DNA of 64,000 nt. Origin: Mesorhizobium sp. Lineage in GTDB: Bacteria; Pseudomonadota; Alphaproteobacteria; Rhizobiales; Rhizobiaceae. The number at the start of each line of letters is the position of its first letter. Positions within the stretch are counted from its first letter, which is position 1. The DNA lies in assembly GCA_004020545.1 (NCBI GenBank), contig SAQE01000013.1, forward strand, positions 55,875 to 119,874, given 5' to 3'. Positions 19,923-29,067 of this stretch are shown here, one piece after another. The notes below the pieces were generated by a model. That model made no database searches and had not been told where the DNA came from. It was given only the letters and a program-made list of their open reading frames with translations. The translations under genes were made by a program, and so were the position numbers.

Positions 19923-20101
19923 CCATGGGCGGACGGGGGCGCGTCTGGCGGGGCTGGGCGCGTAAGGCAAGATAAAGGTACCGCCTCCAGGAGGCGGTTA
20001 AATCTTTGTCTGCACATCGTTTTTCCAGGAGGCTGCCGCCGGTGCCAAGAGGGTTGGACGTGTAAGTGTCTGATTTTGCTTGATATGTCTGGGAGGCTCG
20101 C
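19923..20101. other. Intergenic region before rlxS; candidate oriT neighbourhood
   Basis: The region holds a compact palindrome CCGCCTCCAGGAGGCGG (19981-19997) and AT-rich patches such as TAAATCTTTG and GATTTTGCTTGATATG. It lies directly upstream of the relaxase gene, a usual place for an origin of transfer. The nick site cannot be identified by eye. Confidence 0.3.
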
Positions 20102-22072
20102 ATGAAGGATGACGAGTTCAGGCCGAAGCTCGGCAAAATCGGGTCGCGCGGCTCGAAGGCAGGCAAACGCTATGCCGGTCAAGTCCGGGCAGCCGTCAAC
20201 CGAGCCGGCGGCCAGCCCCAGCCCGGCGGTCGCTTCACGGGCAGCCGGACAGGGCGCGGCGGGGCGGCTGCGGCGCTGCTGAAATCGCGCGACCGGTATG
20301 CCGCCTTCCGCCAGCGCCGGGTGATCGTCAAGGCGCGGATCGTCAAGCTCGCCGGCAAGGGCGCGGACGGGGCGCGTGCCCATCTACGCTATCTTCAGCG
20401 CGACGGCGTCACCCGAGAAGGTGCGCCTGGCGAGCTCTACGGCGCCGACAGCGACCGCGTCGACGGCAAGGCGTTCATCGATCGCGCGGACGGCGACCGC
20501 CACCAATTCCGCTTCATCGTCGCTGCCGAAGACGGCATCGAGTATGAAGACCTGAAGGCGCTGACGCGGCGGCTCATGGCGCAGATGCAGGAAGACCTCG
20601 GCACGAAGCTCGACTGGGTCGCGGTTGATCATTTCAACACCGGCCACCCGCACAGCCACATCATCGTCCGAGGCAGGGACGACCGTGGCGAGAACCTGGT
20701 CATCGCGCGCGAATATATCTCATCTGGCATCCGCGAGCGGGCGGCCGAGCTGGTCAGCCTCGATCTCGGTCCGCGAACCGACCGCGAGATTGAGCTTCGC
20801 CTGCGCCGGGAAATGGAGCAGGAACGCTTCACCAGCATCGACCGTCGGCTGCTCAGCATGCGTGATGATGACGGGCTGGTCTCGCCGGGCGGTCCCGACG
20901 CCATTCGCCAGACGCTGCACCAGGGACGGCTGCGCAAGCTCGAGCGGATGGGTCTGGCCGCGGAGGTCGGCGCTGGCTCCTGGCGCCTCGACGATGAGCT
21001 CGAAGCCACGCTGCGCCGCACCGGCGAACGCGGCGACATCATCAAGACCATCCACCGCGAACTGGCCGGCAAGGGGCTTGCACGCAGTGCCGCCGACTGG
21101 GTGATCCACGATCGAGCCGGCGAGCCCGTCCAGTCTCTCGTCGGTCGCGTTGTCGCGCGTGGACTGGCCGACGAGATCAATGACCGCCACTACATGATCG
21201 TCGACGCCGTCGACGGTAAGAGCCATTGGATCGACATCGGTAGAGGCGAGGCGATGGAAACGATGCCTAATGGCTGCATCGTGCGTGTCGCGCCAAGGAA
21301 CACCGAGCCGAGGCGGGTCGATCGTACCATCGCCGAAATCGCCGCCGCGAATGGCGGCCGTTACGACGTCGATATCCACCTGAAGCATGACCCATCCGCC
21401 ACCGAGAGCTTTGCGCGAACGCATGTGCGGCGGCTGGAGGCGATCCGCCGCGCGACCGGCGGCGTTGAGCGAGAGCCGAACGGCACCTGGCTCATCGCGC
21501 CGGACCATCTCGATCGCGTCGCGAATTATGAGGGCCAGCGGGCCAGGGCCGAGCCTTTCGTTGTCGACAAGCTCTCCTCAATGGCGCTGGAGCGACAGGT
21601 CAGCTTCAACGGCGCCACCTGGCTCGACCGGGAGCTGGTTGCCGATAGACCCGAGCCTTTGCACGGATCCGGCTTCGGCTGCGACGTGAGAGAGGCGCAA
21701 GCTCGCCGGCGGGAGTGGCTGATCGCGCAAGGCCACGCGCATGAAGAACAGGATCGGATCGTCTATCGAGCCAACATGCTTTCGATCCTGCGCCAGCGAG
21801 AACTGAACCGTGTTGCTGGCCAACTGTCGGAGGAACTTGGCCTGCCCTATGCCGAAGCGCGATCCGGAGGACGAGTAGAGGGTACGCTCCGCCGCTCCGT
21901 CGAGCTTGCCAGCGGAAAATATGCCGTCGTTGAGAAGTCGCGCGAGTTCACGCTGGTGCCATGGCGGCCGGTGCTTGAGCGCCATGTGGGCAAGGAGGTC
22001 TCCGGTGTCGTGAGTGGGGAGGGGATTTCATGGACCGTCGGCCGGCAAAGGAGCGGACCTGGTGTTTCGTGA
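20102..22072 (+). CDS. rlxS: Relaxase RlxS (VirD2/TraI-like, DUF3363)
   Basis: A 656-residue relaxase that should nick the origin of transfer and stay bound to the 5' end. N-terminal relaxase part: LRYLQRDGV (with a candidate catalytic Tyr97), FRFIVAAEDG and the histidine cluster HFNTGHPHSHIIVRG (residues 177-191) that binds the metal. The long C-terminal region is the DUF3363 domain; it includes GLADEINDRHYMIVDAVDG and ends LVPWRPVLERHVGKEVSG. Gene order rdfS-traF-transglycosylase-relaxase matches ICEMlSym. It starts at ATG 20102 after a GGGAGG-like site. A degraded copy of its last 100 bp occurs at 25943. Confidence 0.9.
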   Translation: MKDDEFRPKLGKIGSRGSKAGKRYAGQVRAAVNRAGGQPQPGGRFTGSRTGRGGAAAALLKSRDRYAAFRQRRVIVKARIVKLAGKGADGARAHLRYLQRDGVTREGAPGELYGADSDRVDGKAFIDRADGDRHQFRFIVAAEDGIEYEDLKALTRRLMAQMQEDLGTKLDWVAVDHFNTGHPHSHIIVRGRDDRGENLVIAREYISSGIRERAAELVSLDLGPRTDREIELRLRREMEQERFTSIDRRLLSMRDDDGLVSPGGPDAIRQTLHQGRLRKLERMGLAAEVGAGSWRLDDELEATLRRTGERGDIIKTIHRELAGKGLARSAADWVIHDRAGEPVQSLVGRVVARGLADEINDRHYMIVDAVDGKSHWIDIGRGEAMETMPNGCIVRVAPRNTEPRRVDRTIAEIAAANGGRYDVDIHLKHDPSATESFARTHVRRLEAIRRATGGVEREPNGTWLIAPDHLDRVANYEGQRARAEPFVVDKLSSMALERQVSFNGATWLDRELVADRPEPLHGSGFGCDVREAQARRREWLIAQGHAHEEQDRIVYRANMLSILRQRELNRVAGQLSEELGLPYAEARSGGRVEGTLRRSVELASGKYAVVEKSREFTLVPWRPVLERHVGKEVSGVVSGEGISWTVGRQRSGPGVS

Positions 22073-22428
22073 GATGGTGTACAGCTTTTTTAGCCAGCGG
22101 CGCGGGCAGCCATGCGAGCCCGCGTAGACCTTATGGCCGCACGCCCGCAATCGGTCGCATGGACCTGCCAGGCGGGGCGGCTTTGGAGCGTTCGGACCCG
22201 ACACGCTGCGTGAGTGGCCAGACTTCGAGCGCTCGAAGATGCGGACTGTTGTCTGCTGGCCGGCGTTATTCCGGCTGGCCTATGACCGCGGCGCAACAGT
22301 TCACCGCTGAAGTTGCCACGGGCGAACATCGACAAGAGAAAAAACACCATTGCGCGATACAAATCGCCGTTGAAAGCGTTTAGGTTGCATGCGCTTCGCC
22401 AAGTAAACGGATACCCCAGAAGAGAGCC
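22073..22428. other. Junction between relaxase gene and AAA/subtilase cassette
   Basis: No gene supported. The base composition falls near 22330-22390 (CAAGAGAAAAAACACC). It is the left boundary of the segment lying between the two copies of the relaxase 3' end. Confidence 0.4.
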
Positions 22429-23413
22429 ATGACCACGGCCCGCCATATCGTGACGCTGCTTAAAAGCCACTTTGCCGGCGACGAGGATCGTTTCCTCTCT
22501 ATCGCGATGCAGCTTGCTGCGCATGAGGCACGTCAAGGCCATGGCAAGCTTGCTCAGGAGCTCAAGGATCTGGTCGACGCAGCCAAGAGCAGGGACGCCC
22601 GGATTGCCAAGAGCAGTCGGCCGGTTCCCCTTTTTCAGCCAAAGGGCGAGCTCGCAGGGCTCCTGCATGTGCGCTATCCGGACCTGCGACTGACCGACAT
22701 GATTTTGCCGGACAGTCTGCGCTCGCGCCTGCACCGCGTGCTGGGAGAGCAGCGCCAACAAGCAAGCTTGCGCGAGCACGGGCTTGTTCCCCGTCGCAAA
22801 CTGCTTCTGGTCGGCCCGCCAGGATCAGGCAAGACGATGACCGCATCGGCATTGGCCGGGGAGCTTCATCTGCCCCTTTTCACGATCGTCCTCGATGGTT
22901 TGATCACCAAGTTCATGGGAGAGACTGCCGGAAAGCTGCGGCTTGTTTTTGATGCAATGCAGGCGACGCGGGGCGTCTACTTCTTTGACGAATTCGATGC
23001 CATCGGCGCGCGTCGAGGCGAACGCCAGGATGTTGGCGAGATTCGGCGCGTGCTGAATTCGTTTCTGCAGTTTCTCGAGCAAGACGACAGCCACAGCCTG
23101 ATTATTGCGGCAACAAATCATCCCGAGCTGCTCGACAGAGCTTTGTTCCGCCGTTTCGACGATGTCATCGAATACGCCGTGCCCGATCGGCCGATTATCG
23201 AGGCGCTGCTTCGGGCTCGACTCGACCGCTTCGACACCAGAGGGCTTGCCTGGAACGAGGCGATCTCTCAGGCAGAGAGACTGTCGCAGGCCGAGATCAC
23301 CCGCGCGGCCGACGACGCTGCAAAAACCATCATATTGCGGGGGGGGGCGGATCACCTCGGAAGCGCTCATCGACGCTCTGAAGGAACGCCGGCAGGCTTC
23401 GCTGTCTGAGTAG
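22429..23413 (+). CDS. AAA ATPase paired with subtilase (frameshift at a G9 tract)
   Basis: About 328 residues. An N-terminal helical part (residues 1-90) is followed by an AAA module with LLLVGPPGSGKT (Walker A, 129-136), YFFDEFDAIG (Walker B, 184-193), IIAATNHPE (sensor 1) and LFRRFDD (arginine finger). In the sequence as given, the frame slips at nine G residues (23339-23347) and would end at 23409. With one G fewer it reads GGGRITSEALIDALKERRQ and stops at 23411-23413, the more natural AAA end. The start ATG follows AGAGAG. The subtilase gene begins 18 bp later, so the two form an operon. The ATPase probably unfolds or delivers substrates to, or gates, the peptidase; that role is inferred. 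Confidence 0.82.
23339..23347 (+). repeat. Nine-G homopolymer in the AAA ATPase gene
   Basis: GGGGGGGGG close to the 3' end of the gene. The protein frame is out of register across it by one base. Such tracts slip during replication and in sequencing, so this may be a switch or an error. Confidence 0.6.
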
Positions 23414-23430
23414 CGACAGCACAGATCATA

Positions 23431-25898
23431 ATGGCAGACGATTTTCCGCGCGACCGCGCCCATATCCACCTTCGCAACAACGGCATTCGGGAAGCCTATC
23501 GGCGGCCCAACCAACTTATACATGCACCGCCGCTGCCGGCGCGTGATCGGGCGTCGCATGCTGCGGCCTTGACGCAATCCATCGAACAAGCGGTCGAAAG
23601 TGCACGCCAGCAGATTGCGGCGCGTGACCCCCAGCTGTCGGTCGGCACGCCTGGCTTTTATCTCGAGATCGATCTGCCCATGTCCGGACGGGCGGCCCTC
23701 GACCAGTTGGCCGATCGTCGCCAGCACATGGAGCTGGTCGCCGTCCATGAGCCAACTCAACCCGGTGCTCCCATCACAGCGTCGGTGTTCCTGCCGCAAA
23801 GCGCGCAAGCCTATTATTTGCGGAAAGTCGAGGCGTATCGAGACGTTGACACTGACCGCGGCAGACCGCGCAACGAGCCGCTCGTCTCCCGCATGGAGAC
23901 AGTCAGGCTGGCGACTGCACGATCGTTGTTTACCGACCACGACGACCTCTTCCCCCAGGCCGCTGACGAGCAGGTGTGGTGGGAAGTCTGGCTGCGCGAC
24001 GGTCGCCGCGAGAACTTCGAGCACATTGCCGAAGCCCTGAACATCACTTTGCGCACGCATGCGGTCAGGTTTCCGGAGCGGGTGGTCATGCTGGCACTCG
24101 CCAGCACGGCAATGCTCGACCGCATGATTGCGCACAGCGATGTCGTCGCCGAGCTGCGGCGCGCGAAGGATACGCCGTCCTTCTTCATGGGCCTTGGCGG
24201 CGCGGAGCAAAGGGACTGGAGCGACGAGCTTCTCGGGCGCGTCAGACCGCCTCAACCGATATTGCGGTCTGCATTCTCGACAGCGGCGTGCGTCGCACCC
24301 ACCCGTTGATCGAACCCGCACTTGCCGTTGAAGACTGGCACACCGTCAAACCGGCATGGGGCAGCGACGACACACCTGCGTGGAGCGGCCACGGGACGCG
24401 AATGGCAGGTGTCGGCCTGTACGGTGATCTGGTCCCGCTCCTGGTCGGAGGCGATCCAGTTCCATTGCCCTTTCGGCTGGAGAGTGTTCGTATCCTTCCG
24501 CCAGAAGACGAGGCAAACGATCCAGAACTCTATGGCGCGATCACCGCGGAAGCGATCGCCCGCGCCGAGGTGCAGGCGCCGGAGCGCCGCCGCGCGATCG
24601 CAATGGCTGTGACAAGCGCCAGTCCGGCGCGTGGAAGGCCCACATCGTGGTCTGCCGCTATCGACCAACTCTGTTTCGAAGAGGAACAGCGACGCTTGAT
24701 CGTTCTCTCTGCCGGCAACATCGGCGATGACCTCATGCCGGCCGAGCATTTGACGCGCAACGATCTGGAAGCAGTCGATGATCCTTCTCAGGCCTGGAAT
24801 GCGCTGACGGTCGGCGCTTTCACAGAAAAGGTCGATATCATTGACACCGACTTTGCGGGCTACGCTCCGATCGCGCCGGTCGGCGAGCTCTCGCCGCGCA
24901 GTCGCACTTCGGTCGTTTGGGACAGGCAGTGGCCGGTGAAGCCCGAGGTCGTCTTCGAAGGCGGCAATCTCGCCCATGACGGTGTGTTGCCTGGCGAGCC
25001 GATCGACGATCTGCAGATATTGACCACTTTCTATCGACCCGAACTGCGCCACTTCACCACCCTCGGAGATACGAGCGCGGCAACGGCCCATGCCGCACGG
25101 ATGGCGGGACTAATTCTATCAGCGCGCCCCGAGCTGTGGCCTGAAACGGTTCGCGCCCTGATCGTCCACTCGGCCGAATGGACTCCGGCGATGCGCGCAC
25201 GCATCGATGCGTGCAACGGAGCGAAGGGCGAGATCCAGGCGCTCGTGCGGCGCTATGGTTATGGCGTGCCAGATCTTGGGCGCGCGCTTCTGTCAACGGT
25301 GAACGACCTCACGCTTATCGTTGAAGATGAGCTTCAGCCTTTCCAGCGCGAGGGCGGCGCGGCTGCCAAAACGCGTGACATGAAGCTGCATCGCCTGCCT
25401 TGGCCGAAGGAGCAGCTCGCGGCGCTCGGCGCTGCCCAGGTCGAGCTCCGCGTCACGCTGTCCTATTTCATCGAACCCAACCCCGGTGAACGCGGATGGA
25501 CCCGCCGGCATCGTTACGCGTCCCATGGTCTTCGGTTCAGAGTAAAGTCAGCGACCGAGACAGTCGACGAATTCCGAGCCCGCATCAATCAGGCCGCTCG
25601 GGACGAGGAGGAAGGGGCGCCTGCTGGAGGCGGAGAAGAGTGGCTGCTCGGCACCTTCCGCGATCGCGGCTCGTTGCACGCCGATTTCTGGTCGGGCAGC
25701 GCCGCCGATCTCGCCGAGCGTGACGCGATCGGCGTGTTCCCGGTCGGGGGCTGGTGGAAGGAGAAGCCTTACCTGGAACGCGTCGACGCTCTGGCTCGGT
25801 ACGCCCTGATTGTGACGATTCGGGCGCCTGGGGTCGATGTTGACATCTTCACACCCGTCGAAGCAGCCCTGACTGTCGAGACGTCGGTCGAGACCTGA
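23431..25898 (+). CDS. Subtilisin-like serine peptidase (S8), frameshifted near 24250
   Basis: About 820 residues once one frame change is allowed. The first frame (23431 to about 24245) gives a non-catalytic N-terminal part, including VWWEVWLRDGRRENFEHIAE, that may regulate or recognise substrates. The second frame carries the whole catalytic domain: aspartate in VCILDSGVRRTHPL, histidine in SGHGTRMAGVGLYG, asparagine in IVLSAGN, serine in LGDTSAATAHAARMAG. The frame shift falls in GTCAGACCGCCTCAACCG, with no long homopolymer. No signal peptide is visible, so the enzyme is probably cytoplasmic. AAA ATPase plus S8 peptidase pairs recur on mobile islands; a defence role is plausible but not shown. 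The frameshift may be real or a sequencing error. Confidence 0.8.
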
Positions 25899-25942
25899 TG
25901 CAGCACTGTCCAAACCGGCCAACAACGGAGGTTTGACCAGCC

Positions 25943-26040
25943 TCTGGTGCCATGGCGGCTGGTGCTGGATCATCACGTCGGCAAGGAGGTGTCAGGGATC
26001 ATGCGCGGAGGACGATAGGCGGGCAAAGGAGCGGGCCAAG
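25943..26040 (+). pseudogene. Relic copy of the rlxS 3' end
   Basis: LVPWRLVLDHHVGKEVSGI is readable here and closely matches LVPWRPVLERHVGKEVSG at the end of rlxS. At DNA level CTGGTGCCATGGCGGC, GTCGGCAAGGAGGT and GGGCAAAGGAGCGG recur in the same order. The copy is broken by a stop (TAG) and lacks everything upstream. Confidence 0.75.
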
Positions 26041-26112
26041 CGTGTCATAATGGCGCCCATGGTCACGCCCACAAGCCGCGCCCCCTGCGTCCACGGAGAG
26101 GTGCGCGTCTGC

Positions 26113-27672
26113 TTAGGCGGCCGAGACATCGCTTACCTGATCAACGGGCTCGCCGTATTTGCGCCTGTAAGCGGCAATGAAATCGTCGTCGCTACAGATG
26201 CAGCGGCCGCTGGAGTCCTTGGCCTTCGGATCGTGCAAGTGAGAGCCAAGGGGGCGCAGAAGATTCACCCGAGTGCTCGTCGTCGGGCTCATGGGAAACC
26301 CCGCACTATGTTTGACCAAATCCGCGGCAAGCATAATCCCGGCAAGCACCGACTGAAAGGCCATCGGAACGACAGTTCGAACGCGGCGACTTCCTTCGCT
26401 AAGCTGGAACACCAGACCGCCGCAGATAGCCTGCTGATAAAAGGAGCGCAGGGGCTGGCCGACAAACGGGGCTAGCGGTTCAAACGGCACAGCCATCGCT
26501 GTAGCCACGCGAACTACAAAGTCGTTGGGAACTCCGGCATTGGTCTGCAGGAGCGTTTTCACCTGCTCGTGTGCTTCCGGTATTCCGAGTTCCTCGGCAA
26601 TCAGCTGGTGCTCGTCCTTGGATTTTCCGGATGGCAGGTACATGCAACAAAGGCAAGCCTGGCCGTCATCGAAACCATGCCGGGAGATACCGAGATCGTG
26701 CTCCTGCGTCCAAGCGTTTGCGATCCATCGCGGCAGTGCACCTTGGACAGCCAGACGGTCGGCGGCGGTGTCAAGCGCCACACCCACTTGGTCGAAGACC
26801 CAATTGCCCCGGCGCGCAACATATTCTGCCCACGTCAGAGGGTGCGCCTCGACCTCAAGGGCAGTCGATCTAAGGGCGGTGGCTGCAAGAACCGCCTTGG
26901 ACATACCAATCTCCGCCTGGCCGGCCAATGCGTAGCGCTGCAGGTTTGAGAGTTCGATCGCTTCGTGATCGATTACATGCAGACGACCCTTGAGATCGGG
27001 TTGTCTCGCTAGCGCCCAAAGCGAGCCATGGCCTATCGCACCGAGCCCAACGAGGTGGGTTTCGCCAAGGTCGACTGGAAAGTCGATCGGGCCAGCCTCC
27101 CCGGCTTTGGTCTTGTCGTAGCTGCATAGCGAGAGGTCGATGGTTTCGTCCAACTCGGCGCCGGTCAACTGGGCGGCGAAGATAGTTCGAAAGACGTTGG
27201 CGGCGCCGAAGCAACTGGCGGCGCCAGCTCCATAAGGCAGCAGACTTGGGCCAGAGCCCACCGGGTCCGTACGCGACAGCTTTGCCGCCCAACCGTCCGA
27301 TCCCACGAAAAAGATCGGGCACCGGAGTGATGGGCGCGTTACCCCTGCAACGACGCAGACGGTGGCAGACTTGCCGGAACGCCGGATGCCGACTTTTGGA
27401 TTGATCGACTTTGCCAAGCGCTCCAGCGCTTGGGCTTGAGAGCTCGCCGCGCTGTCCAGCGGGAGTATCGCCAGAACCGGGTAGAGCCTAGCGAGCAATC
27501 TCACCGCAAGATCTAATGTCGCCTGGCCTTCGGCGCAGGAAGCGGCCTGATGGTCGAAGGCGACTGCCACGACCTGCTTTTCAAGAGCTGCTTTGAAGTC
27601 TCCCAGATGAAAATCGGCCAGGACCTGAGATGCCGCCGTGGCGGCGCGATCGATGAAGTTAGCGAATGCCAT
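26113..27672 (-). CDS. E1-like (ThiF family) activating enzyme of a bacterial ubiquitin-like operon
   Basis: A 519-residue protein. The central adenylation domain shows LVGLGAIGHGSLWAL (nucleotide-binding loop, residues about 207-221) and DHEAIELSNLQRY (235-247), both hallmarks of E1/ThiF enzymes. A CLCC cluster (340-343) is a candidate thioester or zinc site, although only a structure would tell. The N-terminal 190 residues are a separate domain without a pattern I recognise. E1 enzymes adenylate the C-terminus of a ubiquitin-like protein. The gene is the last of four on the minus strand and starts three bases after the JAB stop. It converges on the subtilase gene. Confidence 0.88.
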   Translation of the reverse strand: MAFANFIDRAATAASQVLADFHLGDFKAALEKQVVAVAFDHQAASCAEGQATLDLAVRLLARLYPVLAILPLDSAASSQAQALERLAKSINPKVGIRRSGKSATVCVVAGVTRPSLRCPIFFVGSDGWAAKLSRTDPVGSGPSLLPYGAGAASCFGAANVFRTIFAAQLTGAELDETIDLSLCSYDKTKAGEAGPIDFPVDLGETHLVGLGAIGHGSLWALARQPDLKGRLHVIDHEAIELSNLQRYALAGQAEIGMSKAVLAATALRSTALEVEAHPLTWAEYVARRGNWVFDQVGVALDTAADRLAVQGALPRWIANAWTQEHDLGISRHGFDDGQACLCCMYLPSGKSKDEHQLIAEELGIPEAHEQVKTLLQTNAGVPNDFVVRVATAMAVPFEPLAPFVGQPLRSFYQQAICGGLVFQLSEGSRRVRTVVPMAFQSVLAGIMLAADLVKHSAGFPMSPTTSTRVNLLRPLGSHLHDPKAKDSSGRCICSDDDFIAAYRRKYGEPVDQVSDVSAA

Positions 27673-27675
27673 TGT

Positions 27676-28164
27676 TCAACTCGATATCATGATCATTCGC
27701 GACAGTGCCGCGGGAGGGAGCGCATTCCATTTGGCCTTTTCGTCAAGCCGATAGGCGGCGACCCGAGCAAAATCGAAAGGCTCGCGGGCGAAATTCGGCA
27801 CCACCAGCGACAGACACCCAACCGTGGTAGCAACCGCATAAGCGTCGTCCGTCGTCGAATGGTAGGCGCGGCCCGGATGGCTGTGAATCTGGGCCAAGAG
27901 TTTCAGGCCGCTTTTGTAGAGCCAGACATTGAGCCGGTGCAGTTCTTCGGCCGCAACGATCACGCAAACGCCATCGTTTGTTCGAATGTGACGCTGCGCC
28001 GGGATAACCGTCTCTGTTACGGCAAAGTGCCGGTCTTCCTGAACGCCGACCCAAAGTGCCATCCCCTCATTGCCCTCGCGACCAACTGAGCGCAGATGCC
28101 CATGCGTGGTCGAGATGCAGCCGCGCGGGAGAGTCACGATCGTTACATCTCTCAAACCAGTCAT
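27676..28164 (-). CDS. JAB/MPN-type metallopeptidase (JAMM)
   Basis: A 162-residue protein. The JAMM zinc motif is complete: glutamate in GNEGMALW (E34), then HSHPGRAYHSTTDD with H94, H96, S103 and D106. JAMM enzymes cut isopeptide or peptide bonds after ubiquitin-like domains, so this one may process the UBL or remove it from targets. The frame is open upstream to 28314, but ATG 28162-28164 overlaps the stop of the CEHH gene (ATGA), which decides the start. Confidence 0.88.
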   Translation of the reverse strand: MTGLRDVTIVTLPRGCISTTHGHLRSVGREGNEGMALWVGVQEDRHFAVTETVIPAQRHIRTNDGVCVIVAAEELHRLNVWLYKSGLKLLAQIHSHPGRAYHSTTDDAYAVATTVGCLSLVVPNFAREPFDFARVAAYRLDEKAKWNALPPAALSRMIMISS

Positions 28165-28778
28165 TCTTGTATCGCCTGAGGGGATACCACCATTCCTACG
28201 ATTGTCGGTTGGAGTTGAATCTGCAACTGCTCTATAGGAACGATTCCGTACTTGATGATCTTGTCCAGGATGAAGGCCAAACAGCCTTCGCCAGAACCCC
28301 GATGAAGTAGCCATGGATCACCTGAATGGGCTGGATTGTCGTGGTATTCCCGGACGCCCGCCATGCACAGGAATGGTTCGTCCTCGGGACTGTTGGCCTG
28401 GATGAAGTCCGTCAGCGGCACGGCGTTCTGCTGGATGAGAGCTCCTATCATCTCCGGCGGCGTTCCGGGCAGCGGCGGACGTCTAAGCATTTTCAGGTAT
28501 AGATCTTTCCGGGCAATCGGATCACGCGTAAACGGATCGACGAAGACCACGGACGGTGGTCTTAAGTCGTAGTCGGTGAAGTCGACCTCGCTCGCTGCGC
28601 TGACCACCCGTGGCTTTAACTTGGGGCTGGCGAAAATGAAGAAAGCGCGCGGAAAAGTCGCCTCGATCAAGAAGCAGCCCTGAGCCCGATAGACATCAGC
28701 ATATGGCCGGAACCGGCCGATCTCCCGATCAAACTTCGCTCGGGAGACCTCCGGATCCACACTTTGGGGTTTAGGCAC
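28161..28778 (-). CDS. CEHH-motif protein of ubiquitin-like operon (E2 position)
   Basis: A 205-residue protein in the place where E2-like genes usually stand. It has the spaced motif C138, E144, H146, H151 in LCMAGVREYHDNPAHSGDPW, which fits the predicted metal-binding CEHH family (Pfam metal_CEHH, from memory) reported in bacterial UBL operons. No canonical E2 catalytic cysteine motif (HPN-type) is seen. Whether it transfers the UBL or acts otherwise is unknown. It starts at GTG 28776-28778, overlapping the UBL stop by eight bases, and ends in ATGA with the JAB gene. Confidence 0.78.
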   Translation of the reverse strand: MPKPQSVDPEVSRAKFDREIGRFRPYADVYRAQGCFLIEATFPRAFFIFASPKLKPRVVSAASEVDFTDYDLRPPSVVFVDPFTRDPIARKDLYLKMLRRPPLPGTPPEMIGALIQQNAVPLTDFIQANSPEDEPFLCMAGVREYHDNPAHSGDPWLLHRGSGEGCLAFILDKIIKYGIVPIEQLQIQLQPTIVGMVVSPQAIQE

Positions 28779-29067
28779 CTGCGACGCCCGCCTTCAGGCT
28801 GAGGAACAGGGTCACAGTATTCGGGAAACCGAAATCGCCAAGCTTCTTGTCGACGTCGAGCAAGTTGCCGGCCTCATCCTTGAATTCCCAATTCTCGGCT
28901 GGTTGGGCGACATTCTGCGTGTTCTCAAGGGCTTTGGTACGAATGACGTGAAGCGGCTGGTTGGGATTGGCTTCGACCTGCGTGGGCTGGCCGTTCACCA
29001 CCACCGTGATCTCGATCTTGCCCGGTCCGCCGCCGTGATTATCGCCCTTACCCGAATCCTTCGACAT
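28771..29067 (-). CDS. Ubiquitin-like protein (DUF2604/multiubiquitin-type)
   Basis: A 98-residue protein: a flexible glycine-rich start (SKDSGKGDNHGGGPGK), then one beta-grasp domain, ITVVVNGQPTQVEANPN, PLHVIRTKALENTQN, WEFKDEAGNLLDVDKKL, DFGFPNTVTLFLSLKAG, ending AGVAGA. The fold pattern and operon place identify it as a prokaryotic UBL, probably DUF2604. The C-terminus is GVAGA rather than exposed GG, so trimming or a different last residue would matter for activation. ATG 29065-29067 follows AGGAG and is the first gene of the four-gene operon; an upstream in-frame start lacks a ribosome-binding site. Confidence 0.85.
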   Translation of the reverse strand: MSKDSGKGDNHGGGPGKIEITVVVNGQPTQVEANPNQPLHVIRTKALENTQNVAQPAENWEFKDEAGNLLDVDKKLGDFGFPNTVTLFLSLKAGVAGA

